Below, piece by piece: positions 7,212 to 14,942 of a DNA stretch of 44,944 nt. This DNA is from Armatimonadota bacterium. Its GTDB lineage: Bacteria; Armatimonadota; UBA10988. The notes under the pieces were generated by a model that did no database searches, was not told where the DNA came from, and saw nothing but the letters and a program-made list of their open reading frames with translations. The position numbers were made by a program, and so were the translations under genes. The stretch spans positions 1 to 44,944 of the forward strand of contig JACRKZ010000135.1 of assembly GCA_016235455.1 (NCBI GenBank), read 5' to 3'. Numbering within the stretch: the first letter of the stretch is position 1; the number at the start of each line of letters is the position of its first letter.

Positions 7212-8738
7212 ATGGAATCGAGAGTGATCAATGTCGACCTGGCCCGGGTGTGGGAGCAACCGACCGGCAAGGGCTTCATCCGCACGATGGGTTGGGGAGA
7301 CTACGTCACATGGGTCGCCGACGCTGACGACCACGTCGTCATCCGTACGCACCGGTTCGTGGAGCAGCCCGATCGGAGCCTGAAGGCCGAGCAGGTCGAC
7401 GGCTACATCAAGGTGCCCCGCGGCCTGCGACCGAGCGACATCACCAAACCCAGGTCTGACAATCGAGTGCTCAAGGTGAACTTCGTCGATGTGGCCCAGG
7501 GCGACGCCACCGTCATTGAGACGCCTGATGGCCAGGTGATGCTGATCGACGGTGGCCAGAATCAGCTTCTGGCGCGGTACCTGGCCGGGCGCTACCGAGA
7601 CACGGCCGAGACGCCTTTGGAGGTCGCCTGCATCGTCGTCACGCATGGCGATGGCGATCACTTCTCGGGTCTGGTGGAGATCCAGAAGTCGGAGACGCAT
7701 CACGAACCGGGCAAGCGGCTCCGCATCCACCCGCAGCGCGTCTACCACAGTGGCCTGGTAAAGCGCCCGTCGACCAAGGACGGGCACAGCGTTGGCGAGA
7801 CGCAACTCCTGGGGCCAACGGTCGCTGGCCCGCAGGGCCCGGTCATCGTCGACCTGTGCGACGATCTGCGGTCCATGGACCCGGCCGAGCTGAACGCTCC
7901 GTTCAGAGCCTGGCAGGCGGCGCTGGCCCGCTACAGCGAACGTGGCACCATCGATGTCCGCCGGATCGAGCGCGGTGACAACAGCGCGTTCAGCTTCCTG
8001 CCGGACGGGCTGAAGATGGAGGTGCTGGGGCCGATCACCACGACGGTGGAAGGGCAGACGGGCCTGCCCTTCCTGGGCACGCCACCCAATGGTGTGCATC
8101 TGGACTTCGAGCCGCTACAGCCGACGGGTCAGCGGTTCCCCAATCCGTCCGCGTCGCACACCATCAACGGTCACTCGGTGGTCTTGAGGATGACCTATGG
8201 CGGTTGGCGCTTCATGTTCGCCGGCGACCTCAACCAAGAGGCCGAGCTGGAGCTGGTGCGCGACCCGGCGCAACTGCGGGCCGAGGTGCTCAAGGTGCCA
8301 CACCACGGCTCGGCCGACTTCTCAATCGACTTCCTCAAGGCGGTGAGCCCGGTCGTGTCCGTGGTCTCGTCGGGCGACGAGAGCATCGCGCAGGAGTACA
8401 TCCATCCGCGCGCGTCGCTGGTCGGCGCATTGGGCCGCTGCTCGCGCATCGACACGCCGCTGATCCTGGTGACCGAGCTGGTCGCGTTCTTTCAGGTCGA
8501 AGGGTACGTCCAGCCGGAGCACCACAAGGAAGGTGCCGGTGGTCTGGTGGAGGACGCGGCCGCGCGCGACCGCTTCTTCGCCTTCAGCCGGGCCGCGTTC
8601 GGACTGGTCAAGGTGCGCACCGACGGCAAGCGCCTGCTGGTCTACACCGACAGCGGCAACGTCAAGCTCAAGGAAGCCTACGCGTACACCATGGGCTGCA
8701 ACGGTACACCCATACCCACGGACGTGGTCCAGGCCTGA
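7212..8738 (+). CDS. ComEC/Rec2-like metallo-beta-lactamase-fold hydrolase
   Basis: A 508-residue soluble protein preceded by a near-perfect AAGGAGG site. Residues 1-85 form an unassigned beta-rich domain (TGKGFIRTMGWGDYVTWV). The MBL domain starts at about residue 90 with KVNFVDVAQGDATVIETPDG. Metal-binding motifs are THGDGDH (H145, D147, D149, H150), FAGDLNQE (D339) and HHGS (364-367). The HxDxDH and HHGS pair is characteristic of the ComEC-type MBL branch rather than true beta-lactamases. There are no membrane helices, so this is not the DNA-uptake channel itself. The expected reaction is Zn-dependent phosphodiester or nucleic-acid hydrolysis in the cytoplasm. It forms a unit with the half-length DUF2278 gene. 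Soluble ComEC-like MBL proteins sometimes belong to defence or conflict loci, but nothing here proves that role. Confidence 0.85.
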   Translation: MESRVINVDLARVWEQPTGKGFIRTMGWGDYVTWVADADDHVVIRTHRFVEQPDRSLKAEQVDGYIKVPRGLRPSDITKPRSDNRVLKVNFVDVAQGDATVIETPDGQVMLIDGGQNQLLARYLAGRYRDTAETPLEVACIVVTHGDGDHFSGLVEIQKSETHHEPGKRLRIHPQRVYHSGLVKRPSTKDGHSVGETQLLGPTVAGPQGPVIVDLCDDLRSMDPAELNAPFRAWQAALARYSERGTIDVRRIERGDNSAFSFLPDGLKMEVLGPITTTVEGQTGLPFLGTPPNGVHLDFEPLQPTGQRFPNPSASHTINGHSVVLRMTYGGWRFMFAGDLNQEAELELVRDPAQLRAEVLKVPHHGSADFSIDFLKAVSPVVSVVSSGDESIAQEYIHPRASLVGALGRCSRIDTPLILVTELVAFFQVEGYVQPEHHKEGAGGLVEDAAARDRFFAFSRAAFGLVKVRTDGKRLLVYTDSGNVKLKEAYAYTMGCNGTPIPTDVVQA

Positions 8739-8785
8739 GCGCACTGCCCGGCGGTGGGCGAAGTGAGGATGGCTTGACGCGACCG

Positions 8786-8806
8786 GCCGAGTCGCCGACA
8801 CTCGGC
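8786..8806 (+). terminator. Hairpin between the MBL gene and the lyase gene
   Basis: GCCGAGT (8786-8792) and ACTCGGC (8800-8806) form a perfect 7-bp stem with a 7-base loop, without a T-tract. It lies 47 bases after the MBL stop and 15 bases before the lyase ATG. It may terminate the DUF2278/MBL unit or influence the lyase leader. A TTGACG at 8774-8779 overlapping this region could be a -35 box, but the matching -10 (GACACT, 8797-8802) is poor. Confidence 0.4.
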
Positions 8807-8821
8807 ACTGGGAGCGTTCAC

Positions 8822-11398
8822 ATGGCCATCCTGGCGTTGTTGTGCTCACTGGTCCAAGCCGATGCCGGCGCCTGGCAGGTGCGGTACGCCCAGCAGGCCG
8901 ACCAGACGCCCGAGTGGACCGCGGCCGGCTACCTGCCGACCTGGCAAGTGAACTGGGTCGACCGAGACAGGCCCGAGGTCACCTGGCAGGAGCCGGCCGA
9001 CGGTCGCTGTCGCGGCTTCCTGCTCCTGGCCCGTCGCTGGACCGTGCCCGACCCCGCACCCCGCGAAGTCGAGGTCAAACTGGCCTATCGCACCGCCTGT
9101 GCGTTGCCCGAGCGCAGCGGCAGCCTGTCCGTCTTCGCGGTGACCGAGGCCGCCTGGGAAGAGCTGCCGACACAGCCAGCGCGGGCTGCCGGCCTTAATT
9201 GGGCGGCGTTGCCCGGCGTGGTCGCCACCACGGCCATCCGCGGTCAGGGCGATGACGCGGCCGAATGGACGACGGCCGAGCCAGCCGTGCTGACCGGGAA
9301 CTGGGCACGCCTGGCCGGCCAGACGGTACGCCTGGGCGTGGCTTGGGGCTGCGCACATTTCACGGCGATGGAGACCGGCGGGCTCCGCGATGTGGTGGTC
9401 AATGCCATCGACGAGCAGGGGCAGCGGGCGCGCCTGTTCGAGCGACTGGACCTCGACCGGGCCGAGCTGGCGGCGGTGCGCGCCGCATGGCGAGCGGGAC
9501 GGCGGGCCGAGGCCGAGGCCGCCTTGGCGGCTCACTACCGACAGCGGCGCCGGCCCGTGCTGGGCCGGCCGTTGACGCCGGCCACCGACAAGGAGATCGT
9601 CGCGGCGGACGAGGTGCTGGCCCGCACCTACCGGCTGGCCGGCTGCCCGGCTTACACCTTCGCTGGGCAGGTCGTCTGGAACGCCGATCCGTTCAACTAC
9701 GACCAGTGGGCGATTGCCCTCAACCGGCACTTTGAGTGGCGGCGGTTGGCCTCGGCCTGGCTGACCACCAAAGACGACAAGTACGCCCGCGAGTGGCGCG
9801 ACCAGGTGCGTGACTGGGTGGCCAAGATGCCCGTCATCATCGAGCCAAAGTGGATCGAGGGCCCGTACGACGATACCTCCCACGGGGCGCTCTCACTGGA
9901 TGCGGGCATCCGCATGGGCCAGAGCTGGTTCCAGTCGTTCGAGGTGCTCAAGCGGTCGCCCGTGGTGGACGACGAGACGCTGTTGACCTTCATCGCCAGT
10001 TGCCTGCGCCATGCCGACTACCTGATGGCACCGGCGCACTTCAAGCACGGCAGCAATTGGGGCTGCATGGAGTCCAACGGGCTGTACCACCTCGGCGTCA
10101 TGCTGCCCGAGTTCCGCGAGGCCGCGCTCTGGCGCGACACAGCGGCGCGGCGGATGGCCGGCGAACTCGACTACCAGGTCTACCCCGATGGCGCGCAGGT
10201 GGAACTGGCGCCCGGCTACCATGGCGTCTCGCTGTCCAACTTCCTGGGCGTGCTCTACCTGGCGCGCGCCAACGGTGACACGCTGCCCGAGAGCTACGTG
10301 CGCGGCCTGGAGCGGATGTTCGAGTACTACGTGAAGATCGCCAGCCCCGACCTGCGCTATCCGCCCCTCAACGACAGCGGCGCCGCGACCGCGCTGGGGA
10401 TCATGGCCGATGGCATCGAGCTGTTCCCGAACAACGCCGCGCTGCGCTGGTACCAATCCAACCGCGCCGCGGGCCAGCCGCCAGCCGAGACGTCGCTCGC
10501 CATGCCCTGGGCGGGCTGGGTGGTCATGCGCTCCGACTGGTCCGCCCAAGCGCGCTGGCTGCTGTTTGGCGCAGGACCGTTCGGCACGGGGCATCAACAC
10601 GAGGACAAGCTGGGCCTGCTGGTCCAGGCCGACGGCCAGCCGCTGCTGGGTGAGGCGGGCATCTACGCTTACGATACCAGCGCCTGGCGCCGCTATGTGC
10701 TGAGCACACGCGCCCACAGCACCGTACGCGTGGACGGCCGCGACCAGAACTGTGCCGCCGACCGCGCCGAGTACCGGGCCGCGGCGGCCGACACCCATGG
10801 TTTCCAGACGAACACACTGTTCGACTACGCACGCGACAGCCACACCGCCGGTTACGGCACGCCGCCCGACAAGTCGGTGGTGCATCGGCGGCGCGTGCTG
10901 TTCATCAAGCCCGTCTATTGGCTGGTGGTCGATGATCTGGCCGCGGCCGACGCCAGGCCGCATGTCGCCGAGGCGCAGTTCCTGTTCGACGCACCGAGCG
11001 CGCAGGCGCTACCCGACGGCACCGTGCTCGGCGCCGCCGGCGCCAAGGGCGTGCGGCTGGCCGTCGTGCCGCTGGAGGCGGGCGCCGCGCCGCGTATCGT
11101 GCTGGGCCAGAAAGAACCCGAGGTGCTCGGGTTCATCGCCGAAGGCTTCGAGCGCCTGCGGCCGGCGCCGGCCGTGCTCTACACCGTGCCGTTCACCGGC
11201 ACTGCAACCCGTACCTGGGCGCTCGTGCCGTTCACCGGCGAGGTGCCGCCGGTCGCGGTCCGCCGCGGCACCACGACGGAACTCGACTGGGCCACGCGCG
11301 ACAAACACCGCGTCACCGTCACGCCGACCTCGCTGGCCGTCGAGACGGGGCGAGGCCGGATCGAGATCGCCGAGCCAAACATGACACCCAAAGGCTGA
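8822..11398 (+). CDS. Heparinase II/III-fold polysaccharide lyase (alginate lyase-like)
   Basis: An 858-residue exported protein that probably cleaves an acidic polysaccharide by beta-elimination. GGAG lies 7 bases before the ATG, and a short signal peptide (MAILALLCSLVQADA) follows. Residues about 20-200 are a beta domain. Residues about 225-560 form the alpha/alpha toroid with HGSNWGCMESNGLYHLG (N412, H423) and the family motif DGAQVELAPGYHG. The C-terminal antiparallel beta-sandwich starts near 565 and contains GTGHQHEDKLGL (H591, H593, D595), followed by GIYAYDTSAWRRY and STRAHSTVRVDG. These Asn, Tyr and His positions match the catalytic arrangement in PL12, PL15, PL17 and PL21 lyases. 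The PL family cannot be assigned by eye; alginate, heparin-like or other uronate polymers are all possible. The next gene starts 68 bases downstream on the same strand. Confidence 0.85.
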   Translation: MAILALLCSLVQADAGAWQVRYAQQADQTPEWTAAGYLPTWQVNWVDRDRPEVTWQEPADGRCRGFLLLARRWTVPDPAPREVEVKLAYRTACALPERSGSLSVFAVTEAAWEELPTQPARAAGLNWAALPGVVATTAIRGQGDDAAEWTTAEPAVLTGNWARLAGQTVRLGVAWGCAHFTAMETGGLRDVVVNAIDEQGQRARLFERLDLDRAELAAVRAAWRAGRRAEAEAALAAHYRQRRRPVLGRPLTPATDKEIVAADEVLARTYRLAGCPAYTFAGQVVWNADPFNYDQWAIALNRHFEWRRLASAWLTTKDDKYAREWRDQVRDWVAKMPVIIEPKWIEGPYDDTSHGALSLDAGIRMGQSWFQSFEVLKRSPVVDDETLLTFIASCLRHADYLMAPAHFKHGSNWGCMESNGLYHLGVMLPEFREAALWRDTAARRMAGELDYQVYPDGAQVELAPGYHGVSLSNFLGVLYLARANGDTLPESYVRGLERMFEYYVKIASPDLRYPPLNDSGAATALGIMADGIELFPNNAALRWYQSNRAAGQPPAETSLAMPWAGWVVMRSDWSAQARWLLFGAGPFGTGHQHEDKLGLLVQADGQPLLGEAGIYAYDTSAWRRYVLSTRAHSTVRVDGRDQNCAADRAEYRAAAADTHGFQTNTLFDYARDSHTAGYGTPPDKSVVHRRRVLFIKPVYWLVVDDLAAADARPHVAEAQFLFDAPSAQALPDGTVLGAAGAKGVRLAVVPLEAGAAPRIVLGQKEPEVLGFIAEGFERLRPAPAVLYTVPFTGTATRTWALVPFTGEVPPVAVRRGTTTELDWATRDKHRVTVTPTSLAVETGRGRIEIAEPNMTPKG

Positions 11399-11466
11399 GG
11401 CAGGAAGGATCCGTCGACCCGCGAGCCAAGGAACAGCGCAAGCGGGAAGCCGCTGGAGGTGTGGCC

Positions 11467-12489
11467 ATGGTGCCTTGGCGCCTGTGTATGGTGGCAGCGC
11501 TCTGCTCATCCGCGTGCTGCGTCGCGCAGCCTGCCCAGCCGATTGCGCTGACCAAGTGGTACCCCGGCCACTACCTGACCTTGGCGCTCACCCAGAAGGC
11601 CGAGCGCTGGGCGCAGATAAAGGATCAGCCCAGCTTCGCGGGCGGCCAGCGCATCGTCACCTGGCGGCAACTGGAGCCTGAGGCGGGCCGGTACGACTTC
11701 ACCGCCATCGAAGCCGACCTCGCCTACCTGCGTGCGCAGCGCCAGCGGCTGGTCCTAGAGGTGTGGGACAACTCCTTCGACGGCCGGCTGATGCCCGTGC
11801 CCGACTACCTGCTCACGCCGGAGTACGGTGGCGGCATCGCCCGCGAGGCCCGTGGCCAGGAGCCGCCGCGCGTGGTGCGTACCAAGCGCTGGCTGCCGCG
11901 AGTGATGGACCGTTACCTGCTGCTGCTGGCCGCATTGGGTCAACGGTTCGACGCCGACCCCGACTTCGCCGGATTCGTCCATACCGAGACCGCGATGAGC
12001 GGCAAGGGGCCGGGCTTCGAGGACTTCGATGCCGCGGCCTACGATGCCCAGATGAGGCGGCTCGTGGTGGCCAGTCGACAGGCGTTCCCCCGCACACCGG
12101 TCATCGAGTATGGCAACTGGTACCCCTACCGCGGCAGCCAAGGGCTGACCGACCTGGCCAAGCTGGCGCGCGAGCAAGGCGTCGGCTGGGGCGGACCGGA
12201 TCTGCTACCCGGCAACACGATCTGGGGCTATCCGATCCTGCGCGCCAACGCCGGGCAGATGCCGCTGGCGCTCTCGGCGCAGTGGGCTTCGTACGACGGC
12301 AAGTCGACGGCCCAGCAGCTTCTCGACCTGGCCATCGGTGAGATGAAGCTCAACTTCGTGTTCTGGGGCGACTTCAACCGGCGCGGCACCGGTGGTCTGT
12401 CGTTCGCCCAGGATGTGCTGCCGACGGTCAGCGCCAGCACCGCGACGCTGGTACTGGCGCGACCGGCGAACCTGGATGCGGTACCCTGA
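11467..12489 (+). CDS. Secreted TIM-barrel glycosidase-like protein
   Basis: A 340-residue protein. GGAGGT at 11455-11460 favours the ATG at 11467 over the in-frame GTG at 11461, which would touch the ribosome site. A Cys-rich hydrophobic signal peptide (about residues 1-22) precedes PIALTKWYPGHYL. The mature part has the rhythm of a clan GH-A-like (beta/alpha)8 barrel: VTWRQLEPEAGRYDF at strand 2, RLVLEVWDNSF at strand 3, DFAGFVHTETAMSG at strand 4, TPVIEYGNWYPY at strand 5 and LNFVFWGDFNRRG near the end. E in HTETAM and E in IEYGN are candidate catalytic acids, by position only. No known family is recognised with confidence. It lies 68 bases behind the lyase gene on the same strand. Its stop is only 7 bases from that of the convergent downstream gene. 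Confidence 0.75.
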   Translation: MVPWRLCMVAALCSSACCVAQPAQPIALTKWYPGHYLTLALTQKAERWAQIKDQPSFAGGQRIVTWRQLEPEAGRYDFTAIEADLAYLRAQRQRLVLEVWDNSFDGRLMPVPDYLLTPEYGGGIAREARGQEPPRVVRTKRWLPRVMDRYLLLLAALGQRFDADPDFAGFVHTETAMSGKGPGFEDFDAAAYDAQMRRLVVASRQAFPRTPVIEYGNWYPYRGSQGLTDLAKLAREQGVGWGGPDLLPGNTIWGYPILRANAGQMPLALSAQWASYDGKSTAQQLLDLAIGEMKLNFVFWGDFNRRGTGGLSFAQDVLPTVSASTATLVLARPANLDAVP

Positions 12490-12496
12490 CCCACGC

Positions 12497-14851
12497 CTAC
12501 GGCGCGGCTTGGCCCTTGCTCGGCACGCGCGCTGCCAGCGACTTGCCCTCGGCGCTGACCCAAGGCCCGCCGAACCGCCCGCGCTGCGCCGCCGCGGGCA
12601 CCAGCCGCGCATCGGCGAAGCTACCACCGGCAGGGATCTCCGTCTCGACGAACATGCCGTCGGCGGCCATGGCCAGCGTGGCCTGCTCGGGGTGCGGCGC
12701 GATGCTGCCATCGGCGTTCACGGTGAAACGCCAGGTGCGCACGGGCCGCTGCTGGTGCAGGTACTGCACCTCCCAGCGGCCGGGATGATCCTCGAGCACG
12801 ACATAGCCTGGCGCCTTCTCGGCACCCCAGGTCACCGGCAGGCGTGAACTGAGCCGGCAGAAGCGCAGTTCCTCGAAGTAGGACCCGGCGCCGCCACGCG
12901 GGTCGGGCTTGGCCCACGAACTGTGCGTCACCACCGCGTTGGCCTCGACGCCGGTGCGCACCTTGTCGTCGGTCAGCGTCAGGCGCTGGCCGTCCACGCT
13001 GATGCGGCAGTAGCCCTCGTTGGCCAGATGCCAGCCCGCGTCGGTCGGCGACAGGTGCCAGACGATGTTCAGCGCGTTGTCGCGCGAGGTGTTGGGCGCG
13101 AAGTCGTAGGCGGGGTCACGGCCGTCGATCTTGAGCAGCGCGCTCGACAGCGCATCGGCGTGATGGTCCAGATAGTAGTGCTCGGCATCGGCCTGCGGCG
13201 TGTTGCGGCTGCCGCGCACGCGGGTGACCTTGCCCACCACGATGTGCTGCACGGCCACCTGGGACTCCGCGCCAGCCGCCGACCGATGGTACAGCTCGAC
13301 CTCGACCGGTCCGGTCGCCGTGAACAGCGTCGGGTTGATCGGCGGGAAGGTGACCGCCAGGCCGCGCTGGCTCCGCTCGGCGCTGGCCAGGAACCCGCCC
13401 AGCTCCTTGCCCGGCACGGTGAGCCGCACGCGGAAGGTGTCGCGCGGGCCGACATCGCCCAGGACCCGCGCCGATCCGTGCAGGCTCCAGCCCTTGGCAT
13501 ACGGCTTGCCGTCGCGTGTGTCCTCGTGCGTCTTGACCTCCAGCCACAGGCCCGCGGCATCCAGCCGAGGCGCGGCCGTCGGCGTCGGCGCGGCGCCAGC
13601 GGGCCCCGCGGCAGTGGTCACCGTCGCGGCCGGCCCACCGACGCCGGCGGCCGTGTTGCGATCAGGCACTCGCGCCGCGGAAGCCTGCATGTCGGGCGTG
13701 GTCCAGGCGCGGCCATAGAACGCGCCGCGCTTGGCCTCGTCGGGCGAGAGTCGCGCATCGAGAATCGACCCGCCACCGGGGATGACCGTCTCGCACAGCG
13801 TCGCGTCGGGACAGAAGTTGGCCGGCGCCAACTGCAGGCCGGCGGCTTCCTCGGGATGCTGGGCGATGTGGCCGTCAGGCTGGACGCGGAAGCGCCACGT
13901 GCGCAGCACATTGGTGCCCTGCACCCAGGTCACTTCCCACGCGCCGGGATGGTCGTCGATCGCGGTCCAGTCGGCGCGCCGGCCGCGGTCGCCGTCCTTG
14001 CCCCAGGTCAACGGCAACACCACGTAGTACTGCCGGCTGGCGAAGGCGGTGCGGTCCAAGGGGCCGGTCTTCGACGCGGGCACGCTGGTCGCCTCGGCGC
14101 GCTCCTGTCGGTCACTGGTGAACCCGCCGACCACCTCGTCGTGCGCCAGCCGCAGCGGCTGGCCGTCCACGGTGACCACGGCATGGCTCATGTGCGCTGG
14201 ATTGTCGAACAGCTCGGGCGCATGGGTGAACAGCACTTCGACCACATTGTGGTCGTAGCGCTGGCTGTTGTCCCACACATAGGACGGATCGCGCGGCCAG
14301 CGGCGATGGATGATGCTGGCCAGCACCTCGCCGCCGCGCGCCAGGTAATAGACCGGCGCATCGGGCGACGGATTGGACCCCGAGCCCGAGAAGCGCGCCA
14401 CCCGGCGCACATCCAGCGTGTAGGTGCGTAGCAACGTCTCCTCGTCGGTGTCGCCATTGATCAGGTAGACCTTGACCGGCACCAGCCCCACGGCGGGAAT
14501 GACCACGTCAGTGTTGCGCAGCCCGACAATGACCAGGCAGGCGTTCTTGCCGTTGGCGTCAGGATAGACCTGGCCCTGGAACTGGTACACGCCAACCTTG
14601 CCGCCCGGCGGCTCAACGACGACCTTGAAGGCACTGCGGTTGGGGATGGGCCCCCAGGCCCGCAGGTTGCTGAGCAGCGACCAGCCGTCGCTGACCGGCT
14701 GGCCGCCGCGCACCGCGCGATGGCTGGTCAGCGAGAACCAGGTGTAGCCGTCGTCGAGATAGACGCCGTCGCCGGCCTGCGCGGACGCCCCGCCGGCGGC
14801 CCCCAACAGCGCGCAGCAGACCCAGACCAGCCCGCACAGTCGCCCCAACAT
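12497..14851 (-). CDS. Secreted protein made of two copies of a ~370-residue unknown module
   Basis: A 784-residue exported protein of unknown function. The start is set by GAGGAGGG 7 bases upstream and a signal peptide ending in GASA before Q25. The mature chain is an internal duplication: module 1 spans about 31-410 and module 2 about 430-784, joined by an Ala/Pro/Thr-rich linker. Matching pieces are SDGWSLLSNLRAWG with AKGWSLHGSARVLG, DHPGAWEVTWVQ with DHPGRWEVQYLH, LRTWRFRVQPDGHIAQHPE with VRTWRFTVNADGSIAPHPE, and IPGGGSILDARL with IPAGGSFADARL. It contains no recognised enzyme motif, and beta-sandwich structure is likely. It is last in the minus-strand series after the GH116 and thioredoxin-fold genes, which suggests an envelope or glycan-binding role. 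This is inference from position only. Confidence 0.85.
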   Translation of the reverse strand: MLGRLCGLVWVCCALLGAAGGASAQAGDGVYLDDGYTWFSLTSHRAVRGGQPVSDGWSLLSNLRAWGPIPNRSAFKVVVEPPGGKVGVYQFQGQVYPDANGKNACLVIVGLRNTDVVIPAVGLVPVKVYLINGDTDEETLLRTYTLDVRRVARFSGSGSNPSPDAPVYYLARGGEVLASIIHRRWPRDPSYVWDNSQRYDHNVVEVLFTHAPELFDNPAHMSHAVVTVDGQPLRLAHDEVVGGFTSDRQERAEATSVPASKTGPLDRTAFASRQYYVVLPLTWGKDGDRGRRADWTAIDDHPGAWEVTWVQGTNVLRTWRFRVQPDGHIAQHPEEAAGLQLAPANFCPDATLCETVIPGGGSILDARLSPDEAKRGAFYGRAWTTPDMQASAARVPDRNTAAGVGGPAATVTTAAGPAGAAPTPTAAPRLDAAGLWLEVKTHEDTRDGKPYAKGWSLHGSARVLGDVGPRDTFRVRLTVPGKELGGFLASAERSQRGLAVTFPPINPTLFTATGPVEVELYHRSAAGAESQVAVQHIVVGKVTRVRGSRNTPQADAEHYYLDHHADALSSALLKIDGRDPAYDFAPNTSRDNALNIVWHLSPTDAGWHLANEGYCRISVDGQRLTLTDDKVRTGVEANAVVTHSSWAKPDPRGGAGSYFEELRFCRLSSRLPVTWGAEKAPGYVVLEDHPGRWEVQYLHQQRPVRTWRFTVNADGSIAPHPEQATLAMAADGMFVETEIPAGGSFADARLVPAAAQRGRFGGPWVSAEGKSLAARVPSKGQAAP

Positions 14852-14910
14852 TCGTGGTCCCTCCTCGGCACGCAGGCCTTGGCCGGCCTGCGATGCATCG
14901 TTATGGGACC

Positions 14911-14930
14911 CGCGGATGCTTTTGTCCGCG
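14911..14930 (-). terminator. Hairpin downstream of the thioredoxin-fold gene
   Basis: CGCGGA (14911-14916) and TCCGCG (14925-14930) form a 6-bp stem with an 8-base loop, 12 bases past the stop codon on the minus strand. A second stem, GCAGGCC/GGCCTGC (14872-14878 and 14885-14891), lies nearer the start of the next gene. Neither has a T-tract, so termination may be partial and the two genes may share a transcript. Confidence 0.4.
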
Positions 14931-14942
14931 ACACAATCGGGG

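Noticed and set aside
7212..8738. True beta-lactamase
   Set aside because: The HxDxDH and HHGS motifs fit ComEC-type MBL proteins. No signal peptide is present.
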